Below, in pieces: positions 48,526 to 56,955 of a stretch of 64,000 nt of DNA. Within the stretch, counting starts at the first letter, position 1, and each line of letters starts with the position of its first letter. The notes below the pieces were generated by a model. It was not told the origin of the DNA. It was given only the letters and a program-made list of their open reading frames with translations, and did not search any database. The translations under genes were made by a program, and so were the position numbers. Location of the stretch: positions 1 to 64,000 of the forward strand of contig CAJIZV010000003.1 in assembly GCA_905181935.1 (NCBI GenBank), written 5' to 3'. The DNA comes from an uncultured Amylibacter sp. (GTDB taxonomy: Bacteria > Pseudomonadota > Alphaproteobacteria > Rhodobacterales > Rhodobacteraceae).

Positions 48526-49770
48526 ATGCAACCACATAATTCTAAATTAATTACACCTGTTCTAATTGCTTCGTCATTAATATTAATGATTGGTTTTGGT
48601 ATCCGAGCATCGTTTGGGGTCTTTCAGATTCCAGTAGCAGATCAGTTTTTTTGGGCGCGCACTGAATTTTCAATGGCTATCGCTATTCAAAACCTAGCAT
48701 GGGGTGTTGGCCAACCCATATTTGGGGCAATTGCAGAGAAGATTGGTGATCGTAAGGCAATTTTATTAGGTGTGATTTTTTATGCTGTGGGACTAATATT
48801 ATCTAGTTATGCGATTAGCCCTGGGCAGCATCAATTTTATGCTCTCTTCGTTGGCTTTGGCGTAGCTGGTACTGGATTTGGTGTAGTTTTAGCGATCGTG
48901 GGTCGGGCTGCATCAGATGAAAACAGATCTATGGCATTAGGGATAGCGACTGCTGTTGGTTCTGTTGGTCAGATTATAGGCCCCCCAGCGGCTGAATACC
49001 TTTTAGGCCATTTCAATTGGTCAATTGTATTTCTAATTTTTGCAGGGATAATTATCTCAACTTTAGTACTGCTACCTGTACTTAAAGCACCTGTAAAAAA
49101 CAGTACTGAAAGTTTAGAAGAAACATTAGGCCAAATTCTAAAAAAAGCTTTTTATGATCCTAGTTTTACCTTAATTTTTCTTGGTTTTTTTTCATGTGGT
49201 TTTCAGTTAGCTTTTGTTACAGCTCACTTTCCAGCATTTGTAACTGAGATGTGTGGTCCAATTTCTAGTGGGGGGCTGCTTTCTGGTATTGGTGTAAACA
49301 CTACCAGCGCGTTGGGTGCATTTGCAATTGCACTAATTGGTGCAGCAAATATTGTAGGAACAATTACAGCGGGTTATTTTGGTAAATATTATAAAAAGAA
49401 AAACCTATTAGCGATTGTTTATACTGGACGAACAGTAATCGCCATTATCTTTATTATGGTCCCAATGACGCCATTAACAGTTGTCACGTTCTCAATCACT
49501 ATGGGCCTATTATGGCTAGCTTCTGTACCGTTAACCTCTGGCTTAGTAGGTTACATTTATGGCTTACGATATATGGGAACTTTATATGGAATAGTTTTCT
49601 TTAGCCATCAATTAGGATCATTTTTAGGGGTTTGGCTAGGTGGCGCATTGTATGACGCTTATGGAAATTATAATACTGTTTGGTGGGTTGGAATAGGTGT
49701 TGGTGCGTTTAGTGCAATTGTTCATTTACCTATTCGCGAAATTCCACTAGGCAGACGTATAAAAATATAA
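48526..49770 (+). CDS. MFS transporter, oxalate/formate-antiporter-like
   Basis: A 414-residue inner-membrane carrier with twelve predicted helices. It has the MFS loop 2-3 signature as GAIAEKIGDRKAILLG (67-82). The N-terminal GFGIRASFGVFQIPVADQF is typical of the monocarboxylate/oxalate-formate antiporter branch common in Rhodobacterales. Substrate unknown. It is divergent from zapE with a 74-base gap; AGAGGTAATTAC holds its ribosome site. Confidence 0.86.
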   Translation: MQPHNSKLITPVLIASSLILMIGFGIRASFGVFQIPVADQFFWARTEFSMAIAIQNLAWGVGQPIFGAIAEKIGDRKAILLGVIFYAVGLILSSYAISPGQHQFYALFVGFGVAGTGFGVVLAIVGRAASDENRSMALGIATAVGSVGQIIGPPAAEYLLGHFNWSIVFLIFAGIIISTLVLLPVLKAPVKNSTESLEETLGQILKKAFYDPSFTLIFLGFFSCGFQLAFVTAHFPAFVTEMCGPISSGGLLSGIGVNTTSALGAFAIALIGAANIVGTITAGYFGKYYKKKNLLAIVYTGRTVIAIIFIMVPMTPLTVVTFSITMGLLWLASVPLTSGLVGYIYGLRYMGTLYGIVFFSHQLGSFLGVWLGGALYDAYGNYNTVWWVGIGVGAFSAIVHLPIREIPLGRRIKI

Positions 49771-49803
49771 TTTTTTATTCATAAAAATTTATGCCTGTAG
49801 AGT

Positions 49804-50577
49804 TTAATTACTAAGCAATAATTTTAATGCCGTTGCTATACAGATAGTGACTAGTAGTGGCTTAATGATTTGCGCCCCTTTTTTCATAGCCAAGCGCGCG
49901 CCAAGTGTACTGCCAATAATCTGCCCTGCTGCCATTAAAAATCCAACCTTCCAAGAGATAGCACCAATAAGTGCAAACCCAATAAATCCACCAAAATTTG
50001 ATGCAAAATTAAAAAATTTTGTTTGTGCAGTGGCTTGTAAAATACCCATGCCGCCAAGACTTAACAGCATTAGCATGTAAAATGATCCTGCACCTGGACC
50101 AAAAATACCATCGTAAAACCCTACTACTGGTAATAAAAAACTAGTTAAAATAAGAGTTGGTATAAGTGGTTTTCTCCTTAAATCTGTTAAGTTTGGTGAT
50201 AATGCAAAATATTGGTGATAATGCAAAATAAAGTGCAACTCCAATTAGGATAAAGGGAAATGCATAAGTTAATGCTTCTTGTGGAATGTATGATGCAGTA
50301 AGTGCTCCAGCTGAGGATGCTGCAAAACATAGGAAAGCAATTGGCCATAAAGCCCGCAAATCTAAATGCCCTTTAGCGGCAAATGTTATGGTTGCTGAAG
50401 CTGTTCCAAACAAACCTTGAAGCTTATTTGTTCCTATTGCAGTTAATGGTGGGACCCCAGCAATTAACATTGCGGGAAGTGATATAAGTCCCCCACCCCC
50501 GGATATTGCATCAAAGAAACCAGCGCAGAGTCCCACAAAAAAAGTATCACCAACAGGCTAACAGTGATTTCGGTCAT
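49804..50577 (-). pseudogene. TauE/SafE-family sulfite exporter-like gene, broken by two frameshifts
   Basis: The gene reads from ATG 50577 (MTEITVSLLVIL), but after a run of seven T (50543-50537) the frame is lost; one more T would give LFFVGLCAGFFDAISGGGG, the normal TauE/SafE start. The frame then runs well until an exact tandem duplication of 19 bases (50193-50230). Removing one copy joins GVALYFALSP directly to NLTDLRRKPLIP. Downstream, the C-terminal half (GFYDGIFGPGAGSFYML) is intact to 49804. The restored protein would be about 250 residues with eight membrane segments. The N-terminal part could still be made from GTG 50536. Confidence 0.85.
50193..50230. repeat. perfect 19-bp tandem duplication inside the TauE/SafE gene
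   Basis: TTGGTGATAATGCAAAATA occurs twice in direct succession (50193-50211, 50212-50230). Nineteen is not a multiple of three, so the duplication shifts the frame. The exact identity suggests a recent slippage event. Confidence 0.95.
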
Positions 50578-50586
50578 ATTTTAGAA

Positions 50587-51492
50587 TTATCCAATATGGT
50601 GTTTACCACGTTTATCTGCGAGCTCTACTTGTCTTTGCCGTTCCCTAAACCTCTTTTTTCGCTCGGGGCCATTAGTATTGATACATAGGTGACAAGATAC
50701 ACCCTTTTCAAATTCAGAACGATTAAAGGCATCTGGAGCAAGCGGCATTCGACAGGCATAGCACAGCTTATACTTACCTTCTTCCAAGCGATGCTTGACC
50801 GATACACGAGCATCAAAAACAAAGCATTCACCATCCCACTTGCTATCTTCTTGTGGCACATCTTCTAGATATTTTAATATGCCACCCTTTAAATGATAAA
50901 CATCTTCAACACCTTCGTTTATAAGATAATTAGTAGATTTTTCACACCGAATGCCACCTGTGCAAAACATTGCAATGCGCTTATTCTGAAATTTATTTTT
51001 ATTTTTTCCCCACCATTCAGGAAACTCTCCAAAACTTTTAGTTTCTGGGTCAACGGCCCCTTCAAATGTTCCAATAGCAACTTCGTAATCATTACGTGTG
51101 TCTATCACTACAACGTCTTCTTGCAAAATGAGGTTATTCCAATCAGATGCTTCAACGTAGTTTCCAACATTTAAAGTTGGGTCAACATCGGGCTGGCCCA
51201 TTGTTACTATTTCTTTCTTTAATTTCACTTTCATACGCTTAAATGGGGTTCCCGAGGAATGGCTTTCCTTGTGTTCCAAATTGGAGCAACCTGGCCATGC
51301 GCGTAGATGCTTTAAAACAGCATCGATCCCAGTACGTGATCCAGCTATGGTGCCATTGATACCTTCAAATGCTAATAGCAAAGAGCCCTTAATTCCTTGA
51401 GAATTACAGATTTCAATAAGTGGTGCTTGCAAATTTTTATGATCTGAAAGTTTTGTAAAATGATAAAGGGCTGCAATAACTATATTAGACAT
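50587..51492 (-). CDS. trhO: tRNA uridine(34) hydroxylase TrhO (YceA), rhodanese family
   Basis: A 301-residue protein. An N-terminal acylphosphatase-like region (about 1-100) is followed by a rhodanese domain (about 105-215) with VIDTRNDYEVAIGTFEGA and active site FCTGGIRCEKST (Cys177, Cys183). A C-terminal Cys-rich region follows (CYACRMPL, CHLC). TrhO makes 5-hydroxyuridine at the tRNA wobble position in an O2-dependent route. The TauE/SafE gene begins 10 bases downstream. Confidence 0.93.
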   Translation of the reverse strand: MSNIVIAALYHFTKLSDHKNLQAPLIEICNSQGIKGSLLLAFEGINGTIAGSRTGIDAVLKHLRAWPGCSNLEHKESHSSGTPFKRMKVKLKKEIVTMGQPDVDPTLNVGNYVEASDWNNLILQEDVVVIDTRNDYEVAIGTFEGAVDPETKSFGEFPEWWGKNKNKFQNKRIAMFCTGGIRCEKSTNYLINEGVEDVYHLKGGILKYLEDVPQEDSKWDGECFVFDARVSVKHRLEEGKYKLCYACRMPLAPDAFNRSEFEKGVSCHLCINTNGPERKKRFRERQRQVELADKRGKHHIG

Positions 51493-51516
51493 TTTTCACC
51501 TATCAATTAGATCAGA

Positions 51517-53130
51517 TTAATGGCCACCAATTTTGCCAGCTGAAATTCCATAGTCAGTTGCAATACGATAACTTGGATCGTCGTCCATATCAACAATGAG
51601 TTGGCCTGCTTTGGCCAACAGTGCATGGCAATCACGTGATAAATGTCGCAACATTAATTTTTTTCCTGCTGCTTCATATTTGGCTGCAACTGCATCAATA
51701 GCCTGTAATGCGCTATGATCAACAACACGAGAACCATTAAAATCTATGATTATTGTAGCAGGATCATTTTCAGGTTCAAATAATTCCTGAAAGCGCGTGC
51801 TAGATCCAAAAAATAAGGGCCCTGATAGTTCGTATACAATGGCACCTTTTTCAGTTTCAGAGAGGCGAGTGTGAACTTGAATTTGTGCTGCAGCATTCCA
51901 TGCATAGACTAGTGCAGAAATAATGACCCCAACAAATACAGCAATTGCCAAATTGAATAATACTGTCACAGCAGTAACTACTAAAATTACTAAAATATCT
52001 GATACGGGGATACGGCCCATCAGTTTTATTGATTGCCAAGCAAATGTACCAATAACAACCATAAACATTACTCCAACTAAAGCCGCTAAAGGAATTAAAT
52101 CAATAATTCCACTTGCAAATAATATAAATGAAAGGAGAAATAATGCTGCGGCGATGCCCGCTAGCCGTGTTCGCCCGCCAGAGTTTACATTAATCATTGA
52201 TTGCCCAATCATAGCGCAACCACCCATGCCTCCAAAGAGGCCAGTGACAATATTTGCACCGCCTTGGGCCAGACATTCCTGGCTGGCGCCACCTTTTTTG
52301 CCAGTTATGTCACCAACAAGGTTTAGGGTTAGGAGACTTTCAATCAAACCAATAGATCCTAATATTAATGCGTATGGTAAAATAATATAAAGTGTTTCAA
52401 AGGTAAAAGGAATAATTGGAATGGCAAATGTGGGAAGGCCACCTTTAACAGAACTCAAATCACCAACACTTAGTACGTTAATGTCAAATATGATAACTAA
52501 AGCTGCAACTAAAGTGATAGCTAATAACGGTGCAGGAATTGCACGTGTAATTTTTGGGGTAATCCAAATTAAGAGCATTGTTAATGCAACTAAAGCTAAG
52601 GTAATCCATAAGGTAGCTCCAGTCATCCAAACATGATGCCCACTACTATCTTTTATTTGGAAAAAATCCATTTGAGCCCAAAAAATCACAATTGCTAAAC
52701 CGTTAACAAATCCTAACATAACTGGATGAGGAACAAGGCGCATAAATTTCCCTAGTTTAAAAACACCAGCTAGAACTTGAAAAATTCCCATAAGTACAAC
52801 CGTAGCAAATAGATACTGGACACCATGCTCAGCAACTAAAGCAACCATAACAACAGCTAATGCACCAGTGGCACCTGAAATCATACCAGGGCGGCCACCA
52901 AATATGGCAGTAATTAGGCCTACAATAAACGCAGCATGCAACCCAACCAATGGCGCGACACCTGCTACAAAAGCAAAGGCTATTGCCTCTGGCACTAATG
53001 CAAGAGCAACGGTTAATCCGGATAAAATATCTGTTTTAGCCTGGATCGGCGTTAGGGGTGTATCGTTTGGGCTACGATCCGGGGTCCGTAAGCGGCGCGT
53101 AAAATCAGCAATTGTCGTAAACTTAGCCAT
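51517..53130 (-). CDS. SulP/SLC26-family anion transporter with STAS domain
   Basis: A 537-residue inner-membrane transporter. Membrane core about 25-420, with the N-terminal SGLTVALALVPEAIAFAFVAGVAP signature (38-61). A cytoplasmic C-terminal STAS domain spans about 430-530 (IIIDFNGSRVVDHSALQAIDAV). SulP proteins carry sulfate, bicarbonate or other anions; in marine bacteria both sulfate and bicarbonate are candidates. No carbonic anhydrase or sulfate-assimilation gene is adjacent to decide. GTAAGGAATATGAA holds the ribosome site. Confidence 0.9.
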   Translation of the reverse strand: MAKFTTIADFTRRLRTPDRSPNDTPLTPIQAKTDILSGLTVALALVPEAIAFAFVAGVAPLVGLHAAFIVGLITAIFGGRPGMISGATGALAVVMVALVAEHGVQYLFATVVLMGIFQVLAGVFKLGKFMRLVPHPVMLGFVNGLAIVIFWAQMDFFQIKDSSGHHVWMTGATLWITLALVALTMLLIWITPKITRAIPAPLLAITLVAALVIIFDINVLSVGDLSSVKGGLPTFAIPIIPFTFETLYIILPYALILGSIGLIESLLTLNLVGDITGKKGGASQECLAQGGANIVTGLFGGMGGCAMIGQSMINVNSGGRTRLAGIAAALFLLSFILFASGIIDLIPLAALVGVMFMVVIGTFAWQSIKLMGRIPVSDILVILVVTAVTVLFNLAIAVFVGVIISALVYAWNAAAQIQVHTRLSETEKGAIVYELSGPLFFGSSTRFQELFEPENDPATIIIDFNGSRVVDHSALQAIDAVAAKYEAAGKKLMLRHLSRDCHALLAKAGQLIVDMDDDPSYRIATDYGISAGKIGGH

Positions 53131-53284
53131 TTCATATTCCTTACGGAGAGTTTTTTGCCTTCTAGGGGGTTTTTTCCAAAACTTAAAGACCCAAAGACAC
53201 TCACTTAACTTTAGTTAATAATTTCGAGAGATAATATGACCTGAGAGATTACTGATGCTTTATAAATAAAGATTACACAAATTT

Positions 53285-53704
53285 CTAATTATCGGTAACG
53301 CGCCCACGAAGTGCTTTGACATGCCCCCTTTTTGTTTTTGTGTCCACCCTTCGGCGTTGTGATGCTCTAGTTGGTTTAGTTTTAATTCGATACTTTGGGC
53401 GTTTGGTAGCTTCAACAATTAGCTCTATTAACTTCTCTTGTGCTAAAGCGCGGTTCATTGGCTGCAATCGGTGTTTTTCAGCTGTAATAATAATTGCGCC
53501 ATCTTTGGTCCACTTTCTCCCAGCTAACTTTTTTAATCGTATTTTTACATACGCTGATAAGTTAGGAGAACGCTCTGCTTCAAATCGCAGCTCAACGGCT
53601 GATGAAACTTTATTTACATGCTGACCTCCCGGGCCAGAAGAGCGTATAAAGCTCTCTGTAATTTCCCAGGGTTCAATTTGGATTGTATCAGTAATTTTAA
53701 TCAT
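53285..53704 (-). CDS. arfB: alternative ribosome-rescue factor ArfB (YaeJ), peptidyl-tRNA hydrolase
   Basis: A 139-residue class I release-factor-like protein. The catalytic GGQ is at 26-28 in RSSGPGGQHVNKVSSAVEL. It lacks a codon-recognition domain and ends in a long basic tail (about 105-139) which in E. coli YaeJ enters the empty mRNA channel. It hydrolyses peptidyl-tRNA on ribosomes stalled without a stop codon. The start ATG 53704 lies 18 bases after the T run of an intrinsic terminator and has no good ribosome site (TATAAAGTATTATG), so expression probably depends on the upstream leader. Confidence 0.93.
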   Translation of the reverse strand: MIKITDTIQIEPWEITESFIRSSGPGGQHVNKVSSAVELRFEAERSPNLSAYVKIRLKKLAGRKWTKDGAIIITAEKHRLQPMNRALAQEKLIELIVEATKRPKYRIKTKPTRASQRRRVDTKTKRGHVKALRGRVTDN

Positions 53705-53722
53705 AATACTTTATAATAAATG

Positions 53723-53751
53723 AAAAAGCCCACATCAAGGGATGTGGGCTT
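53723..53751 (-). terminator. intrinsic terminator directly upstream of arfB
   Basis: On the minus strand AAGCCCACATC (53751-53741) pairs perfectly with GATGTGGGCTT (53736-53726) around a CCTT loop; the T run is at 53727-53723. The stem is 11 bp. The arfB ATG follows 18 bases later, so this is either the end of a separate small RNA or an attenuator for arfB. Confidence 0.9.
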
Positions 53752-53826
53752 CTCTCAAGATTTAGAGGTGGCAAGCAAAACCAAAGCAGGTTTTGTAGCC
53801 AGATAATAAATTTGGGGGGCTGCCCC

Positions 53827-53883
53827 CTAACGTCTTACCTCGCTCGTAGCCTTAACCAGCTGCTCTGTTTTCTTAATAATCAT
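53827..53883 (-). CDS. 18-residue micro-ORF with near-perfect Shine-Dalgarno
   Basis: GAAAGGAGGT (53897-53888) matches the 16S anti-Shine-Dalgarno over ten bases and sits 5 bases (from GGAGG) before ATG 53883. The frame reads MIIKKTEQLVKATSEVRR and stops at TAG 53829-53827; the stop merges into a GGGGG/CCCCC hairpin. The peptide is basic, has no signal or membrane segment and ends Arg-Arg. The ribosome site is the strongest I noticed in the window, which argues for real translation. Its role is unknown; a regulatory leader peptide for arfB is a reasonable guess. Confidence 0.6.
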   Translation of the reverse strand: MIIKKTEQLVKATSEVRR

Positions 53884-53998
53884 GGGCACCTCCTTTCGAT
53901 TGTTTCTTTTGACCAGGGCGTTTCTGCCCGGTATTTAAATCATGCAACGACTTTACCAAAAAGCCAAACGATTTTTTATAAAGTACGTATAATAAATT

Positions 53999-54026
53999 AA
54001 AACGCCCACTCAAAAATGAGTAGGCG
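53999..54026 (-). terminator. Rho-independent terminator of yhhQ
   Basis: On the minus strand CGCCTACTC (54026-54018) pairs with GAGTGGGCG (54011-54003), with one T-G pair, around a 6-base loop. TTTT and an AT-rich stretch follow. It lies 12 bases after the yhhQ stop and separates yhhQ from the arfB leader. Confidence 0.85.
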
Positions 54027-54038
54027 TAAAGTTTAAAC

Positions 54039-54686
54039 CTATTTTTCAGTTTTGGTCCAGATCATATCAGTTTCATTTTGCAAACGAATTACTAGCAAGC
54101 GAAATGGTATTAAGGCAATCAAAGCTAGGCAAAGCTTAACTAACCAATCAGCAACGCCTAACGATACCCATAGAGGTACAATCGGGCCTTGCCCCAACAA
54201 AGGCATTACTTCATTTGCCCAAGACACATCATTTGTAGGCTCTAACGCAGCAAGTGTTGTAGAAAATGCTATCGTAAAAAATAAAGCTGTATCTAAAGAA
54301 GATCCAACTAAAGTTGATGCCAAGGGCGCGCGCCACCACTTACCTTCACGCATTTTATTGAATACGAATACGTCTACCAGTTGCGCAACTAAAAATGCAG
54401 TGCCAGATCCTATTGCAATGCGAAGTGTTACATATGGCCCATATTCACCCATAATTTGCGTACCAATGAACGAACAGAAAATACCAACTAAAAAGCCAGT
54501 AAGAACAACTTTTCTAGCTTGTTGTGCGCCATATAATCGGTTCATTAGATCAGTAATAAGAAAGGCAAACGGATAAGTGAAAGCCCCCCATGTTAACCAA
54601 TTTCCCATTAGAAATTGGACAAGAATGTTCGAGGCTACAACTATAGTAGCCATGGCTATAACGCCAAAGATAATTCCACGGTTCAT
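54039..54686 (-). CDS. yhhQ: queuosine precursor transporter YhhQ (DUF165)
   Basis: A 215-residue membrane protein with six predicted helices. Family motifs include WGAFTYPFAFLITDLMNRLYG and VGSSLDTALFFTIAF. It imports queuine-pathway precursors (preQ0/preQ1) for tRNA modification. ATG 54686 (or 54689) is chosen because GGAG lies 6 bases upstream; the longer frame to 54773 adds a charged 28-29 residue tail not typical of the family. The 180 bases up to the aminotransferase gene hold only a weak AACTATC/GATAGTT stem; no known preQ1 riboswitch is recognised. Confidence 0.9.
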   Translation of the reverse strand: MNRGIIFGVIAMATIVVASNILVQFLMGNWLTWGAFTYPFAFLITDLMNRLYGAQQARKVVLTGFLVGIFCSFIGTQIMGEYGPYVTLRIAIGSGTAFLVAQLVDVFVFNKMREGKWWRAPLASTLVGSSLDTALFFTIAFSTTLAALEPTNDVSWANEVMPLLGQGPIVPLWVSLGVADWLVKLCLALIALIPFRLLVIRLQNETDMIWTKTEK

Positions 54687-54866
54687 CATAAACTCCGTTT
54701 TGAAAAGGTTGCGGATACTTTGCCCAGTACGGGCAATGAGCTCGTAACTGCTTTCACAATATTTAGCAACCAACTATCCAAAATTTTTAAGATAGTTAAG
54801 GGGACGTTCTAAAGTGGCCTGTTCAGACCTTTCAGCAAAATACTTTATACGGACTTTAGTGTTAGT

Positions 54867-56051
54867 TTAAATGCCAACAGCGATAACAGCTTTCGCTATA
54901 GTTTCTATTTTCTCTTCTGTGACGCCTGCAATATTTAGTCGGCTGTCGAAAACCATATAAATTCCATACTCATCGCGTAATTTGTTAACTTGATCTTCGG
55001 TTGCGCCAAGGCGTGAAAACATTCCACGGTGTTCTGCAAGGAAACCAAAGCGATCAGACCCACATTCAACACGTAAAGCCTCAGCCAATTTCTTACGTGC
55101 GCTCAACATACCTAATCGAACATCTTCTAACTCTGCCACCCAATTAGCTCGCAGTTCTGTGTCTGTTAATACCATAGTAACTAAACGAGCACCGTGGTCT
55201 GGTGGAAAACTAAAATTTTGACGATTAACATAAGATAGATTTCCCTGTGTAATCTCGCTAGTGTCTGGATCTGCTGAAATCGCCATTACTAATCCACACC
55301 GCTCTCGATAAATACCAAAATTCTTTGAACAGCTGGATGCTATAAACATTTCTGGGAATTTGCCTGCTAATAAGCGAGTTCCAAATGCGTCTTCTTCTAA
55401 GCCTTCCCCAAATCCTTGATACGCAATATCGATGAACGGAATTGCTTCTTTTTCTAGAAGTAGATCTGCTATTAAGCCCCATTGCGTTTTGTTTAGATTT
55501 GCACCAGTTGGATTGTGACAGCAACCATGCAGAACAACAACATCACCCTTTGAGACGTTGGATAGATCTGATATCATGCCTTCAAAATTAACTGAGCGTG
55601 TATAATTGTCAAAATAGCCATATTTTGCAAACGGCATGCCAAGATGTTTTGCTATAGATAAATGATTGCCCCATGTTGGATCACTAAACCAAATTGTAGG
55701 ATTAGCACCTGTTAATTTGACAAGTTCTAGCACATGGTGAATAGCGCCTGTGCCACCTGGTGTAGCACAAAATGAAATGCGATCACGATCAACACTATTA
55801 GATAAAACAAGATCAGCCATTGCAGTGTGAAAGCCACCATCGCCTATCATTGCTGTATATGTTTTTGTGGTTTCAGCGTCCCATAACCGCTTTTCGGCTT
55901 CCTTAATTGCTCGCATAACAGGCGTATTGCCATTTGCGTCTTTGTACACACCAACACCTAGATCAATTTTTTTGCTTCGCGGGTCTGCATTGTATAGTGC
56001 TGATAGGCCAATAATACGATCAGCGGGTTGTTTTTTTAATGATGACAGCAT
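54867..56051 (-). CDS. aromatic/aspartate aminotransferase (class I PLP)
   Basis: A 394-residue aminotransferase close to the AspC/TyrB group. LGVGVYKDANGNTPVMRAI (31-49) is the N-terminal signature, HGCCHNPTGANL (175-186) binds the substrate and PLP, and SSCSKNFGIYRERCG carries the PLP Lys243. A conserved Arg for the substrate carboxylate is near the C terminus. AspC and TyrB types cannot be told apart by eye. It starts 11 bases after sseA and is likely in the same operon; both act on sulfur/amino-acid carbon. Confidence 0.9.
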   Translation of the reverse strand: MLSSLKKQPADRIIGLSALYNADPRSKKIDLGVGVYKDANGNTPVMRAIKEAEKRLWDAETTKTYTAMIGDGGFHTAMADLVLSNSVDRDRISFCATPGGTGAIHHVLELVKLTGANPTIWFSDPTWGNHLSIAKHLGMPFAKYGYFDNYTRSVNFEGMISDLSNVSKGDVVVLHGCCHNPTGANLNKTQWGLIADLLLEKEAIPFIDIAYQGFGEGLEEDAFGTRLLAGKFPEMFIASSCSKNFGIYRERCGLVMAISADPDTSEITQGNLSYVNRQNFSFPPDHGARLVTMVLTDTELRANWVAELEDVRLGMLSARKKLAEALRVECGSDRFGFLAEHRGMFSRLGATEDQVNKLRDEYGIYMVFDSRLNIAGVTEEKIETIAKAVIAVGI

Positions 56052-56062
56052 GATAAGGGCCC

Positions 56063-56881
56063 TTAGTTAGTTTCGATGGGAAGGTCGTCTCGGGAACCCC
56101 ATTCTGACCATGACCCGTCATACAATGCAGTCTGATTGTGGTCTAGTCTTTTTAGGGCAAAAGTTAGAACGGCAGCGGTTACACCAGATCCGCAGGAAGT
56201 AATTATTGGACGCGTAAAGTCTATGCCAGCTTCACTAAATAATAAATGCAACTCCTCATCAGATTTCAGGCAATTTTTCTCATTTAAAACTAGTTTAAAA
56301 AATAAATTTATTGATTTTGGAATATGCCCTGATTTTGTATTTGGACGAGGTTCTAAAGCCTGTCCCGTAAATCGTAAAGGAGGCCTAGCATCAATAACCT
56401 GCGCATTACTATTTAATACTTCAGCAGCATTTACTACTTGCGAAGAAAATAATGTAGCTTTGTAAGATCCACACTCAGGTTTAGTCAAAATATTTGATAA
56501 TGGGCGTTTTTCTGCAATCCATTTTGGCAATCCACCATCTAATACAAAAACTTTTTTATGACCCATAACGTGGAACATCCACCAAACTCTTGCAGCTGAA
56601 AATAAACCTGCAGTATCATAAATTATAACATTAGTTGTATTTGAAATTCCTAATTTTTCAACATGATTGGCAAAATCTTTATTATTTGGAAGCATATGAG
56701 GTAAGCAATTACTGGTGTCTGCAATCCAATCAATATCAAAGAATTGTGCACCATGTATGTGTTTTATTTGAAACTCTTTAAATGGATCACGTGACGCAGT
56801 AGGTAAATACCAGGAAGCATCAAGAATTTGCACGTCCTTAATGTGATGGGCTAACCATTCTGTGGAAACTGTAACTTGCAT
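56063..56881 (-). CDS. sseA: 3-mercaptopyruvate sulfurtransferase
   Basis: A 272-residue tandem-rhodanese protein. The N-terminal domain is catalytically silent (LDASWYLP, SAARVWWMFHVMGH). The C-terminal domain has the active loop SCGSGVTA with Cys230; CG[ST]GVTA is the mercaptopyruvate type, not thiosulfate. It moves sulfur from 3-mercaptopyruvate, which is made from cysteine by aminotransferases, and the next gene is one. Confidence 0.92.
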   Translation of the reverse strand: MQVTVSTEWLAHHIKDVQILDASWYLPTASRDPFKEFQIKHIHGAQFFDIDWIADTSNCLPHMLPNNKDFANHVEKLGISNTTNVIIYDTAGLFSAARVWWMFHVMGHKKVFVLDGGLPKWIAEKRPLSNILTKPECGSYKATLFSSQVVNAAEVLNSNAQVIDARPPLRFTGQALEPRPNTKSGHIPKSINLFFKLVLNEKNCLKSDEELHLLFSEAGIDFTRPIITSCGSGVTAAVLTFALKRLDHNQTALYDGSWSEWGSRDDLPIETN

Positions 56882-56955
56882 TACCTAAACCTACAGTAGA
56901 GCTTGTCATAAGGCAAAGAGAATACAGCTCTAAATAAGTTAAATCTCTTCTAAAA

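Larger units (their letters stand above)
53723..53931 (-). ncRNA. structured leader or small RNA upstream of arfB
   Basis: Between the yhhQ terminator and arfB the minus strand carries four hairpins. (1) CCGGGC..GCCCTGG, 53931-53913, 6 bp with one bulge. (2) GGGGG..CCCCC starting in the stop codon of the micro-ORF, 53827-53814. (3) CAAAACC-TGCTTT-GGTTTTG, 53795-53776. (4) The terminator, 53751-53726. An 18-codon ORF with a very strong ribosome site lies between hairpins 1 and 2. The 5' end is not known; the promoter should be in 53935-53998. The family is not one I recognise. It may be an attenuating leader of arfB, a dual-function small RNA, or both. Confidence 0.6.

Noticed and set aside
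48452..48535. N-terminal extension of ZapE (28 residues)
   Set aside because: It is hydrophobic, unlike ZapE N termini, and would overlap the divergent MFS gene start; ATG 48451 has a GGG site and gives the typical N terminus.
53885..53898. Plus-strand CACCTCCTTTC resembling the 3' end of 16S rRNA
   Set aside because: Only about 11 bases match and no other rRNA sequence is nearby. It is simply the complement of a strong Shine-Dalgarno sequence on the minus strand.
54690..54866. Riboswitch (preQ1 type) in front of yhhQ
   Set aside because: The gap has only a weak 7-bp AT-rich stem (about 54776-54801) and a 5-bp hairpin. The conserved preQ1 loop and tail sequences were not found.
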